In this document: positions 27,001-34,554 of the stretch, in pieces
How the letters are laid out: each line of letters starts with the position of its first letter
Numbering within the stretch: the stretch's first letter is position 1
Source of the DNA: an uncultured Collinsella sp.
Lineage (GTDB): Bacteria; Actinomycetota; Coriobacteriia; Coriobacteriales; Coriobacteriaceae
Assembly: GCA_902491765.1 (NCBI GenBank)
Contig: CABUIY010000008.1
Location: forward strand, 1-64,000
Reading direction: 5' to 3'
DNA: 64,000 bases
Program-made: the position numbers and the translations under genes
The notes under the pieces: model-generated
Told to the model about the DNA's origin: nothing
Database searches by the model: none
Seen by the model: only the letters and a program-made list of their open reading frames with translations

Positions 27001-28831
27001 CGATCTCCTTGGGATCGCGCAGCTTAATGACCTTGAACAGGGCATTCTTGATGACGGAATAGGACAGGCCGGCGGCGATGTCGCCCACCGTGGCGCCTTC
27101 CTTTTGCGCCTGCTTGACGCGCGAGTTCATAAAGACCGTGCAGCGACTTCCCAGGTCGACCGGGGCTTTGGCATGGATGGCGGCGTTGGCGAACGCGCGC
27201 ACGTCCATGTTCATAGAGACGGCGAAGCTCTCGATAAAGCTACCGCAACCCGACGAGCAGGCCTCGTTGAGCATGATGTGCTCGATGACGCCGTCCTTGA
27301 CGCGCAGGCACTTCATGTCCTGGCCGCCAATGTCCAGAATGAACTCGACGCCGGGCAGGAACGCCTTGGCGCCGCGCAGGTGCGCGACGGTCTCGATCTC
27401 GCCGGAATCGGCCTTGAGGGCCTCGATGAGCAGCGCCTCACCGTAGCCCGTGGTGGTCACGTGGCCGATGGTGCAGCCGGCGGGAATGTGGTTGTAGAAA
27501 TCGGCCATGATGACCTTGGCCGTGCCCAGGATGTCGCCGTTGTTGTTGCCGTACCAGGTGTGCAGCAGCTGACCGTCCTCGCCCACGAGCGCGGCCTTCA
27601 TGGTGGTGGAGCCGGCGTCGATGCCGATGAACACGCGGCCGGTGTAGCCGTCGAGCTTTCCCTTGGGGACGACTTCGGTGTCGTGGCGGTTCTTGAACTC
27701 GGCAAAGTCCTCGTCGGTGGCAAAGAGCGGGTCCAAGCGCTCGACCTCGGCACCCTGCGTGTCGCCCAGGGCATCGATGGCATCGATGAGCTGCGGGAAC
27801 GTGCTGAGCTTGTTGGACTCGTGCGCCATGGCGGCGCCGCTCGCCACAAACAGGTGAGCGTTTTGGGGCACGATGCGGTGCTCCTCGTCCAGGTTGAGCG
27901 TGAGATAGAAGCGGTGGCGCAGCTCGGAGAGGTACTGCAGCGGGCCGCCCAGGAAGGCGACGTTGCCGCGGATGGGTCGGCCGCATGCCAGGCCCGAGAT
28001 GGTTTGGGTCACAACAGCCTGGAAGATGGACGCGGCCACGTCCTCGGGGCGGGCGCCCTCGTTGAGCAGCGGCTGGACGTCGGTCTTGGCAAAGACGCCG
28101 CAGCGGCTGGCGATGGGATAGATGGTGGTGGCGTTGGCCGCGAGCTCGTTGAGGCCGCTCGCATCGGTGTGCAGCAGGGTTGCCATCTGGTCGATGAACG
28201 CGCCCGTACCGCCGGCGCAGGTGCCGTTCATGCGCTGCTCGATGCCGTTATCGAAGTAGATGATCTTGGCGTCCTCGCCGCCCAGCTCGATGGCAACGTC
28301 GGTAGCGGGGATGAGGGTCTCGACGGCGCGCTTGCTGGCGATGACCTCCTGAACAAACTCCAGGTCGAGCCACTGGGACAGCAGCAGACCGCCCGAGCCG
28401 GTGATGGCGCAGGTCATCTGGGCCGTCGGCAGCACGGTCGCAGCACCCTCGAACAGGTCGCGGGCGCAGGCACGGACGTCGGTGTGGTGGCGCTGGTACT
28501 TGGCGTAGACGATCTGGTTGTCGTCGTTGAGCACAGCGAGCTTAACGGTGGTGGAGCCCACGTCGATGCCCAGGTGCAGGTTGCCGCGGGCGGCCTCGGG
28601 GTTGAAGATCGCGCCTTCGGGGGCCTGGGCGGCGGCTACGGGCTCAGCGGCGGTGGCGGGCTCGCTGACGACGGACGTCTCCCCTGCCACGTTCTTGGCA
28701 TCGGCAACTGCCTCGGCAACTTTCTCGGCAGCCGCGGTCGCAGCCTTCTGCGCGGCGTCCACCACGGCGGGCGCGGCCTCGCGTGCGGCAGCGACCACAC
28801 GGTCTTTAATGCCCTCGACGAGTTTGCTCAT
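24050..28831 (-). CDS. Giant acyl-CoA dehydratase activase-related protein
   Basis: A 1593-residue fusion. Residues 1-80: alanine-rich helical extension. About 86-345: first BcrA/BadF/HgdC ATPase (GIDVGSTTVKLAVL; CAGGTGAFIDQ with Cys205; ASRCGVFAKTD with Cys244). About 400-660: second ATPase (GIDAGSTTMKAALV; NEACSSGCGSF with Cys525/529; GSRCTVFMNSR with Cys564). About 685-712: Cys cluster CGRCSNNC. About 770-1000: DUF2229. About 1170-1550: HgdB/FldB-like region (GGGCRATNYIALIRKAL), ending GCASCGSAS. In relatives the activase hydrolyses ATP to send one electron from a [4Fe-4S] cluster to 2-hydroxyacyl-CoA dehydratase. Substrate unknown. AGAGGAG precedes the ATG. It follows the TetR gene by 11 bases. 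Confidence 0.9.
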   Translation of the reverse strand: MSKLVEGIKDRVVAAAREAAPAVVDAAQKAATAAAEKVAEAVADAKNVAGETSVVSEPATAAEPVAAAQAPEGAIFNPEAARGNLHLGIDVGSTTVKLAVLNDDNQIVYAKYQRHHTDVRACARDLFEGAATVLPTAQMTCAITGSGGLLLSQWLDLEFVQEVIASKRAVETLIPATDVAIELGGEDAKIIYFDNGIEQRMNGTCAGGTGAFIDQMATLLHTDASGLNELAANATTIYPIASRCGVFAKTDVQPLLNEGARPEDVAASIFQAVVTQTISGLACGRPIRGNVAFLGGPLQYLSELRHRFYLTLNLDEEHRIVPQNAHLFVASGAAMAHESNKLSTFPQLIDAIDALGDTQGAEVERLDPLFATDEDFAEFKNRHDTEVVPKGKLDGYTGRVFIGIDAGSTTMKAALVGEDGQLLHTWYGNNNGDILGTAKVIMADFYNHIPAGCTIGHVTTTGYGEALLIEALKADSGEIETVAHLRGAKAFLPGVEFILDIGGQDMKCLRVKDGVIEHIMLNEACSSGCGSFIESFAVSMNMDVRAFANAAIHAKAPVDLGSRCTVFMNSRVKQAQKEGATVGDIAAGLSYSVIKNALFKVIKLRDPKEIGSQVIVQGGTFMSDATLRAFEQLTGVHAVRPDIAGCMGAYGAALLARDRAGADGTSTILSAEDIAHLTVTQKHVRCGRCSNNCQLTVNDFGGGRRFITGNRCEKGAGHKKQKTEAPNLFKKKNELLFNREVLSPDEAPRGTVGIPRALNMYENYPFWHAFFTRLGFSVQLSDQSSKKTYQAGIESMPSESVCYPAKMSHGHVMNLIDRDVDFIWMPCVRWERKEDPTAGNCYNCPIVMSYPTALALNIDEIREQNIEFLYPFVPYHDKTELKRRLYQVLAVDRVADAEAGRGRVRGPKITRSEVDAAVNAAFEADARFHEDIQTMGEEALKWVEDHGGHGIVLAGRPYHNDPEINHALPELISSFGFAVFTEDSLAHLVKPERPIRVVDQWMYHSRLYAVARFVTMRNDLDLIQLNSFGCGLDALTTDQVQEILEASGKIYTVLKIDEVSNLGAARIRIRSLMAALKDQEAERLAEATAAGEAYEQGDAAPVAPSTDAPAFASRKYTFEAQRESASTAWPKVPFTEQMREEGYTILCPQMAPIHFDLVKEVFRGAGYNLELLPSTDHDAVEAGLRYVNNDICYPSILVTGQIMEAIESGRYDLSKTAVVISQTGGGCRATNYIALIRKALRESGHPEIPVISLSAVALGEDNPGFKITPALLKQAVYAVLFGDVMMQMLYRCRPYEATPGAANALYEEYMARARKLAPKFNRHNYTKLCREAIRAFDTMPLVGEGTKPRVGVVGEILVKFHPTANNHVVDVIEREGCEAVVPGLLDFFLYSMSNAELQKDELGSSATTRAGMQALIKLVDWMRTPVEEMLEKSRRFEAPERIGTMADKARTVLSVCNNMGEGWLLTAEMLDLIDHGAPNIICTQPFACLPNHVVGKAVIKELRRQHPESNIVAVDYDPGASEVNQLNRIKLMISVAKENMRAGKGFKLEKVAPLAMDEVTGQMHAHDGCASCGSASEEAVASVAKRLGRGIKK

Positions 28832-28842
28832 TGTCTCTCCTC

Positions 28843-29553
28843 TTAGTTGTTGGACTCGACGGTTGCGGTGGTGTCGACCGCGTCCTCGAGCTGCAGGTTC
28901 AATAGCTTCATGCCGTATTCCGGCACGTTGATATCGATGGGTTGGCCATACAGGTCGCCGGGGCGCACAAAGGCGATAACCGTCATAATGCGCGCCATGG
29001 TCTCGGGCGATTCAGAAAGGTCACGCTCAAACCAACGCTGGATCATGCCGACCTCGGCACTCACGACATAGGTGACGTAGTAGTCAAAGAAGGTGCCCAG
29101 CGCCAAGCCCAAAATGCCCGTCTGTGCGCGCGGCACCACGGCCTCGCGTGCGGTATCGATGATCTTTTTAATAAAGGCGGGGTCGCCGCCCGGGCCCAGC
29201 AGCGATCCGATTAAATCGCGGTTGGCCGCAAGGTAGCGCAGCAACTCAACCGAACCGGGTGCCGGCTCGAGCTCATCGATGTTGTGATAGAGATCAGGCA
29301 GCTGAGCTGCGGTGATGAGCTCAATGCGCTCACGGATCTCGGCCAGCAAGCCGTCCTCGATTTGATTGATAAAGTCGGGGATATCGCGGTAGTGCGAATA
29401 GAACGTGCGGCGCGTAAGGCCGGCACGCTCGGTGAGCGACGCGACATTAATGCGCGAAAGGTCGCCGCTTTCGGCAAGCTCGCTGGCAAGTGCCTGGCGA
29501 AGGGCACGCTGCGAGCGAAGGGACCGGCGATCGCATTTCTCGAGCTGGGACAA
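28843..29553 (-). CDS. TetR/AcrR family regulator
   Basis: A 236-residue TetR-type regulator with an N-terminal helix-turn-helix (INVASLTERAGLTRRTFYSHY, about residues 35-56) and a helical ligand/dimer domain. Translation starts at TTG (29553), chosen because AAGGAGG lies 4 bases upstream. It is co-oriented with the 1593-aa activase gene, which begins 11 bases after its stop, so both are probably one transcript and autoregulated. Palindromes at 29575-29619 directly upstream are candidate operators. Confidence 0.9.
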   Translation of the reverse strand: MSQLEKCDRRSLRSQRALRQALASELAESGDLSRINVASLTERAGLTRRTFYSHYRDIPDFINQIEDGLLAEIRERIELITAAQLPDLYHNIDELEPAPGSVELLRYLAANRDLIGSLLGPGGDPAFIKKIIDTAREAVVPRAQTGILGLALGTFFDYYVTYVVSAEVGMIQRWFERDLSESPETMARIMTVIAFVRPGDLYGQPIDINVPEYGMKLLNLQLEDAVDTTATVESNN

Positions 29554-29574
29554 GCGTCCTCCTTGTTACTCAGC

Positions 29575-29619
29575 CTGTGCGCTATTGCACAGTGCGAGTA
29601 TTATTGCACACCGTGTGCA
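29575..29619 (-). promoter_or_regulatory. Candidate TetR operators
   Basis: Two palindromes: CTGTGC-gctatt-GCACAG (29575-29592) and TGCACAC-c-GTGTGCA (29605-29619), sharing TGCAC/GTGCA half-sites, just upstream of the TetR start codon. Confidence 0.55.
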
Positions 29620-29644
29620 TCAACACGTAAAGGCAATATTTTAG

Positions 29645-29674
29645 ATGTGACGAAGGGCTGTCCCTTTGTCACAT
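29645..29674 (-). repeat. Hairpin H3, overlapping the HAD stop codon
   Basis: ATGTGACgAAGGG / CCCTTtGTCACAT with a 4-base loop; the core reads GGGCTGTCCC. Its last base is the first of the HAD stop codon (29674-29676). It is a variant of the CCTGTCCC-loop family with a different stem. Confidence 0.65.
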
Positions 29675-30531
29675 TATTCGATGACGGTGCGAGAGTTTTG
29701 CTTGCGCATGGTGGCGAGCATGTGTTTGGGGACGGCGTGGACCATGCAGCTGCCGATGGTCGCGCTCGCAGCAGCCTTGGCTGCATCCCTAGCGTTTTTG
29801 GTCGCGTAGCTGTGACGGAAGCGTTTGAGCATGGCAATGTCGTTACCGCCGTCGCCGTAAACCGCGACCTCGTCCTCGGCAATGCCGTAGTAGCCCGCCA
29901 GCCAGGCCACGCTCTCACCCTTGTTGCACGCCACGTCCGTGATCTCGAACATCACCGGATCGAACGGCGCGTTGACCACGCGGTCCGATCGCTCGGCCAA
30001 ATACGCCTTAAGGTCGCGCTCCAGCTCGGGCGAGGTCACGCGGCAGTTGATCTTACACACATCGTGGCGCAGGATGTCGCCGATCGACTGATCGAAATAC
30101 TGCTCCTCGTGATACCCACCACGTGCGCGCATGCCGCGCATCACGATGCGCTTGATAGGGCTGTCCTTCTTAAAGCCCGCCTGGTGCATCTCGAACGAAC
30201 CGCTCGAGAACATGCCGTCGGGCGTGGAACAGTCGAAGCAAATGTCCGGGAACGCCTTGAGCAGCTCCTCGGTAACCTGCGGGTCGATGGTCCAGGTCTT
30301 GAGCACCTCGCCATGGCTGTTGCGCACGATGGATCCGTTGGAGCAACAGGCGTCGAGTGCCAGCCCCGTAAAGCCATGCTCGCCGATTGGCAACGTCGAG
30401 CGCCCGGTCGCGGGAACCACATGCAAGCCAGCCTCGGTCAGCTCGCGAATGGCACGGCGGATGGTCCCATCCGCCTCGTGCAGGGCGTTCAGCAGCGTTC
30501 CGTCTAAGTCACTCGCAAACATCTTGATCAT
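29674..30531 (-). CDS. HAD-IIB hydrolase (Cof-type phosphatase)
   Basis: A 285-residue HAD phosphatase: nucleophile motif FASDLDGTLLN at the N-terminus, motif II ATGRS (about 41), a type IIB cap domain, and the late Lys/Asp motifs CNKGESVAWL and VYGDGGNDIAMLKRF. Cof-type enzymes dephosphorylate sugar phosphates or cofactor phosphates. The start is ATG 30531 or 30537; both share GAAGGTGAGG. The start codon and Shine-Dalgarno lie in one arm of a 22-bp palindrome. Cytoplasmic, single gene. Confidence 0.92.
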   Translation of the reverse strand: MIKMFASDLDGTLLNALHEADGTIRRAIRELTEAGLHVVPATGRSTLPIGEHGFTGLALDACCSNGSIVRNSHGEVLKTWTIDPQVTEELLKAFPDICFDCSTPDGMFSSGSFEMHQAGFKKDSPIKRIVMRGMRARGGYHEEQYFDQSIGDILRHDVCKINCRVTSPELERDLKAYLAERSDRVVNAPFDPVMFEITDVACNKGESVAWLAGYYGIAEDEVAVYGDGGNDIAMLKRFRHSYATKNARDAAKAAASATIGSCMVHAVPKHMLATMRKQNSRTVIE

Positions 30532-30586
30532 GGGCATGCCTCACCTTCGTCTGCACGATATTGTAGACGAAGGTGAGGCATGCCCA
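30531..30586 (-). repeat. Perfect 22-bp inverted repeat at the HAD gene start
   Basis: TGGGCATGCCTCACCTTCGT... (30531-30552) is exactly complementary to 30565-30586, with a 12-base loop. On the mRNA the second arm contains the Shine-Dalgarno and start codon of the HAD gene, so the hairpin would hide both. Either a translation switch or a palindromic repeat that supplied the gene with its start region. Confidence 0.75.
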
Positions 30587-30646
30587 GACAATGGCGTCCC
30601 GGCGCGGCGGGACAATGCTTCCGCAAATCCACGGTGTCCCTGCGCC

Positions 30647-31909
30647 TTAAGACAATTGCCACAAGCGACTTTTCAGCCGATAAAACTGCACCGTAGTCAA
30701 CGTCAGTACCGCCAACATTCCTGCGAATACAATCGCCGGAGCCCATCGATCATATGCGAGCCCGTAAACCAATTGGCCAATAGGCGTTGCACAGGAAAGC
30801 ATCATATAAACGAATGCCAGCACTTTTCCGCAGAGTTCCTTTGGCGCTGACCGCTGAACAAATGAAACGATTTCAACCGATGTAATGCTTGCCCACGCCA
30901 TGACCCATGCCGAGCCGGCCGCAAGCGCGGTAAACGCAAATTCATCAGGACCGCTCAGTAGCGTGACAATAATCGGTACGACTCCAAAACAGATCATCGC
31001 AACATATCGACATATGCCCTTGAAGGAAAAACGATGCGGCCAAATACCGACCAAACCACTGCCGACAAGACCGCCCAAGCCCATAGCCACCTCAATAATC
31101 CCAACAAAGGATGACTGTATTCCGAGATGCTTTGAAACAACAATGAGAGCACCAATCGTTAACCCAACTAACGCAAGGTTCAAAATAGCCGCAAGCAAAA
31201 ACACAACGAGCAATGATGCGTTTTGAACCAGGTACCGAATCGACTCCCGGAAATCGCTTCGGCATGTCGAGCAAGTCGTACTGTCTCCTGTCATTCCAGA
31301 TGAGGCATTTTGCTTGAGTGCGCCCCCGAACAGCAGGGCTGACATCGCAAACGTCAACGCCGCGGTTTCGCATAGAGCATCGATACCAAAGCACCCATAG
31401 ACTGCCGTCCCGACTACAGACCCCAAGATATTGCTCGCCATGGTTACCTGCGAGACCAACGCTGTGGCACGCTCAACTTTTTCTTGGCCCATCATGTGCA
31501 CCGTCTCAATTTGAAGCATCGGTTTCAGCAGCGATTGGATGCCATATTGGACGCAAAGCATTGCTGCCACGACAACGGCAAGAGGCAGCGAACGCTTCAT
31601 AGGGATAAACAACAGCGATGCAGCCATCAGAACAATGCCGAGCATCACAAGAACCCCGCGATGTCTCCCACGATCCGCCAAGATTCCGCCAGCCGGAGTC
31701 GCAAGCACGCCCGGCACGAACGCTATCGCCGCGACGGCACCATATAACGTTGACGAGCCGCTGCAATCGAACAAGTAAAGCGGGCACGCAAAGCACAGTG
31801 CCGACAACATCGAATACGCGCACAGCTGTGCAACAAGAAGACCGAAAAGCCTGATAGATCGCACTGTTTTTTGCGCCAACGAGACGCTACTCCTCCGCAT
31901 TTCAGCCAT
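30647..31909 (-). CDS. Major facilitator superfamily exporter
   Basis: About 420 residues with 12 predicted helices and the MFS motif-A loop GGILADRGRHRG between helices 2 and 3, resembling enterobactin/macrolide-type efflux MFS proteins. A role in drug or metabolite export is inferred from the TetR gene upstream and shared operator-like palindromes. The base composition is visibly more A+T-rich than neighbours and codon choice is mixed (ATA, AGA, TTA), suggesting recent acquisition. The ATG at 31909 has GGGGATAGG upstream; another ATG occurs three codons later. Confidence 0.85.
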   Translation of the reverse strand: MAEMRRSSVSLAQKTVRSIRLFGLLVAQLCAYSMLSALCFACPLYLFDCSGSSTLYGAVAAIAFVPGVLATPAGGILADRGRHRGVLVMLGIVLMAASLLFIPMKRSLPLAVVVAAMLCVQYGIQSLLKPMLQIETVHMMGQEKVERATALVSQVTMASNILGSVVGTAVYGCFGIDALCETAALTFAMSALLFGGALKQNASSGMTGDSTTCSTCRSDFRESIRYLVQNASLLVVFLLAAILNLALVGLTIGALIVVSKHLGIQSSFVGIIEVAMGLGGLVGSGLVGIWPHRFSFKGICRYVAMICFGVVPIIVTLLSGPDEFAFTALAAGSAWVMAWASITSVEIVSFVQRSAPKELCGKVLAFVYMMLSCATPIGQLVYGLAYDRWAPAIVFAGMLAVLTLTTVQFYRLKSRLWQLS

Positions 31910-31922
31910 AAGCCTATCCCCT

Positions 31923-31943
31923 ATACATACCGTTAGTATGTAT
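31923..31943 (-). promoter_or_regulatory. TetR operator-like palindrome 1
   Basis: ATACATAC-cgtta-GTATGTAT, a perfect 8+8 palindrome immediately upstream of the MFS start. Shares ACATACCGT-AGTAT with site 2. The layout is typical of TetR-family operators. Confidence 0.7.
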
Positions 31944-31955
31944 TTAATGACTTGA

Positions 31956-31978
31956 AAAGGGCAGCCGTGGCTACCCTT
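31956..31978. terminator. Small hairpin between tetR and the MFS gene
   Basis: AAGGGcAGCC-gt-GGCTaCCCTT lies between the two operator palindromes. It could end or attenuate the TetR transcript. Confidence 0.4.
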
Positions 31979-31987
31979 ACAAATCAA

Positions 31988-32007
31988 TTACATACCGTCA
32001 GTATCTA
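31988..32007 (-). promoter_or_regulatory. TetR operator-like palindrome 2
   Basis: TACATACCGTCAGTATCTA, an imperfect copy of site 1, placed just after the TetR stop codon and 45 bases from site 1. Confidence 0.6.
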
Positions 32008-32009
32008 TA

Positions 32010-32672
32010 TTACCACCCGGCGCGGTCCCATACGTCCCAAATCTGCGCCGTTGTCTGAAGCACTTCTTCCCCCAAATCAAGTCCCACCGCGGCAGCCATC
32101 TGCGCCAAACATTGAGCGCGAGCGAGCATTCGGTCCTTGGATTCAAGCGGACGGAACAATGGCAGCAACCAAAGATTCGCCAACAACGATACGGCCTCCG
32201 CCGCTTCGCGAGGGCATTCGCACGCAATGGAGCCGTCGGCGATGCCCTCCTCGATCACTGGCAAAAGACAGCCATCGGCCGATTCGTCAAACGAGCCCTG
32301 GTACTGCATCGCCAGTAGACGCGAGCTTTTTACCGGATCCGCCGCAGGATGTATGCGTGCCCATAGCTCAATTTGTGGAACGACGGACTCGGGCGCGTAC
32401 AGCCGCTTGAGCTTTTGGGCTCCGTTCATATTACCGATACCAAGCGTTGAGCGGCGGCGCTCAACAATCGGAGCCATTGCCCGATCAAATGCGGCGTTGA
32501 AAATCTCTTCTTTACTCTTAAAGTGATGATAGACAGCGCCCTTGGTCATGCCATCGAGGCGGTCGACGATATCTTGAATGCTCGTCCCCTCATAACCCTG
32601 TGCGCAGAATAGCTCCAGCGCCGCGTCGAGAATCTTCGCGACCGTCTCCTCGGGATATTTATTACGCCCCAT
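32010..32672 (-). CDS. TetR/AcrR family regulator of the MFS gene
   Basis: A 220-residue TetR regulator. The helix-turn-helix is clear (TSIQDIVDRLDGMTKGAVYHHF, about residues 29-50), preceded by ETVAKILDAALELFCAQGYEG. It lies 100 bases upstream of the MFS exporter on the same strand, with operator-like palindromes between them, so local control of export is likely. The ATG at 32672 (MGRNKYPEETV) is chosen; the longer in-frame start adds 12 poorly supported residues. Confidence 0.9.
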   Translation of the reverse strand: MGRNKYPEETVAKILDAALELFCAQGYEGTSIQDIVDRLDGMTKGAVYHHFKSKEEIFNAAFDRAMAPIVERRRSTLGIGNMNGAQKLKRLYAPESVVPQIELWARIHPAADPVKSSRLLAMQYQGSFDESADGCLLPVIEEGIADGSIACECPREAAEAVSLLANLWLLPLFRPLESKDRMLARAQCLAQMAAAVGLDLGEEVLQTTAQIWDVWDRAGW

Positions 32673-32746
32673 AATCTGTCCATCCGCAACGCAAGTCTTG
32701 TGCCTCATTGCAGTATTTTAACGTTGCGGATGGCAGGCAGTCGATT

Positions 32747-33085
32747 CTACACCGCGGCGGGGCCGTGTTCGCCGGTACGGATGCGGATGACCTCCTCGAC
32801 CGGCTCGACCCAAATCTTGCCGTCTCCAACGGCACCGGTGCGGGCGGCGCTGCAGATGATGTCGACAATTCCGTCGACGTGCTCGTCGGCGCAGATGAGG
32901 GTGAACTGCACCTTAGGGATCATGTTGACAAGCAACTCGTTGCCGCGCACGTATTCCTTCCAGCCATGCTGTGCGCCGCAGCCCTGCACCTGGTTGATAG
33001 TCATACCGCGAACATCAGCAGCAAACAGCGCGTCTTTAAGAACCTCAAGCTTTTCCTGACGCACGATAGCCGTGATCTTTTTCAT
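32747..33085 (-). CDS. glnK: P-II family nitrogen regulatory protein
   Basis: A 112-residue P-II protein collinear with GlnB/GlnK: MKKITAIVRQEKLEVLKDAL, RGMTINQVQGCGAQ, and the C-terminal GDGKIWVEPVEEVIRIRTGE with the ATP-binding pattern. In the T-loop, Tyr51 (uridylylated in E. coli) is Leu, so signalling probably relies on ATP/ADP/2-oxoglutarate binding rather than uridylylation. It follows the ammonium transporter gene on the same strand, reversed from the usual glnK-amtB order. Likely blocks Amt when ammonium is plentiful. GAGAGGAATTC precedes the ATG. Confidence 0.93.
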   Translation of the reverse strand: MKKITAIVRQEKLEVLKDALFAADVRGMTINQVQGCGAQHGWKEYVRGNELLVNMIPKVQFTLICADEHVDGIVDIICSAARTGAVGDGKIWVEPVEEVIRIRTGEHGPAAV

Positions 33086-33138
33086 AATGAATTCCTCTCT
33101 TTATCAAATAAATGAATTGCCATTCAATGACGCGGGTT

Positions 33139-33277
33139 TCCCAGGTGCCGCAGATTGGGTTGAAAGAGGAGCGCCGCGTACTTTTGTACGCAAGCGACGG
33201 TTTGAAACCCAAGGTGCGGTGCCTGGGGAAGCCGCGCGACGGTTTGAAGGGCAAGGTGCGGAGCCTGGGGAAGCCGC
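33139..33277. repeat. 42-bp tandem repeat with an inverted third copy between amt and glnK
   Basis: GCGACGGTTTGAA... units at 33194-33235 and 33236-33277 differ at about five positions, and 33139-33165 is a related copy in reverse orientation. The second unit touches the amt stop codon. A transcript through here could form a hairpin between the inverted copy and either direct copy. No gene is evident. Confidence 0.65.
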
Positions 33278-34554
33278 TAGTCAAGTCCCGAGAACGAGGG
33301 ATAAGCGCTCTCGCCGTGCTGACTCGCATCCAGGCCCAGCGCCTCGTCGGCCTCGTCCACGCGCAGGCTGCCGTGGAACAGCGCCTTGACCACCGCGGCG
33401 ATCACCAAGTCGAGCACCAGTACAATAGCGACCGTCACCACAATGCCCAAAATCTGCGAGATGAGCAGCGAGACATCGTCCGTGTAGAACAGGCCGCCCT
33501 TACCGGTCCACGAGAGCTCCGGCACGCAGAACAGCCCCGTGAGCACGCCGCCCAGGATGCCACCGATGCCGTGGCAGCCAAACGCGTCGAGCGCATCGTC
33601 GTAGCCAAATTTGGTCTTAAGATGGCTGATGGCCAGGTAGCAGACGGGAGATACGATCAGGCCCATGACCAGCGCCGCCCACGGCTCGACAAAGCCCGCG
33701 CCCGGCGTGACCACCACAAGGCCCGCAACCAGACCGGTGCTGGCGCCCACCAGCGTGGGTCGACCGGTGTGCACGCGCTCGACGGCAAGCCACGAGACCA
33801 TGCCCGCCGCGCTGGCCGTCACGGTATTGAGGATGGCAAGTGCCGCCACGGCGTCGGCCCTAAACTCGCTGCCGCCGTTAAAGCCAAACCAGCCAAACCA
33901 AAGCAGGCCGGCTCCCAGCGCCACAAACGGCACGTTATGCGGACGGTAGCTCACCATGCCAAAGCCGCGACGACGGCCGAGCATTAAGCAGAGAATCAGG
34001 CCCGTAAGACCAGACGAGATGTGCACCACGTCGCCGCCGGCAAAGTCGAGCGCGCCGATGATATCGCCGATAAAGGAGCCCTCGCCGCCCCAAACCATGT
34101 GAGCAAGCGGCGCATAGACCACGAGCAGCAAAATGCCCAGGAAGGCCGTCGTGGCACCGAACTTAACGCGGCCGGCCAGGCTGCCCGTGACGATAGCAGC
34201 CGTGATCATGGCAAATGCCATCTGGAAGGCGATGTTGATGATCTGAGGGTAGACGACACCGTCCGCAGCATTGCCCTCGGCCGCCTGCAGCACCTGGTTG
34301 AGCACCGGCAGGCACAGCAGCTGGTCAAGGCCTCCAATAAACGGACTCGAACCGTCGCCGCCATAGGCCAGAGACCAGCCGGCAACAATCCACAGCACAC
34401 CAACCAGACCAATGGCGCCAAAGCACATGAGCATGGTGTTGATGACATTTTTGCGCCTGGACAGGCCGCCATAGAAAAACGCCAGACCCGGTGTCATTAA
34501 AAACACGAGCATGGTGCAGATGAGCATAAACGTTGTCGATCCCGTATCGTACAT
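33277..34554 (-). CDS. amt: Ammonium transporter Amt
   Basis: A 425-residue Amt/AmtB channel with eleven predicted helices. Visible landmarks: TPGLAFFYGGLSRRKNVINT after helix 1, the conserved loop VWGGEGSFIGDIIGALDFAGG, the first pore His in GDVVHISSGLTGL and the second in FGCHGIGGILGG. It conducts ammonium/ammonia across the cytoplasmic membrane and is gated by the P-II protein encoded just downstream. I chose the ATG at 34554 with AGGGAG upstream; an earlier in-frame ATG adds an unlikely polar leader. Confidence 0.95.
   Translation of the reverse strand: MYDTGSTTFMLICTMLVFLMTPGLAFFYGGLSRRKNVINTMLMCFGAIGLVGVLWIVAGWSLAYGGDGSSPFIGGLDQLLCLPVLNQVLQAAEGNAADGVVYPQIINIAFQMAFAMITAAIVTGSLAGRVKFGATTAFLGILLLVVYAPLAHMVWGGEGSFIGDIIGALDFAGGDVVHISSGLTGLILCLMLGRRRGFGMVSYRPHNVPFVALGAGLLWFGWFGFNGGSEFRADAVAALAILNTVTASAAGMVSWLAVERVHTGRPTLVGASTGLVAGLVVVTPGAGFVEPWAALVMGLIVSPVCYLAISHLKTKFGYDDALDAFGCHGIGGILGGVLTGLFCVPELSWTGKGGLFYTDDVSLLISQILGIVVTVAIVLVLDLVIAAVVKALFHGSLRVDEADEALGLDASQHGESAYPSFSGLD

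Noticed and set aside
25820..28846. 1008-aa open frame opposite the activase gene
   Set aside because: Antisense shadow of a strongly supported 1593-aa gene; no domain motifs, no ribosome site.
33045..33329. 94-aa frame across the amt-glnK gap
   Set aside because: It is made of the 42-bp tandem repeat read as peptide repeats and overlaps both gene ends.
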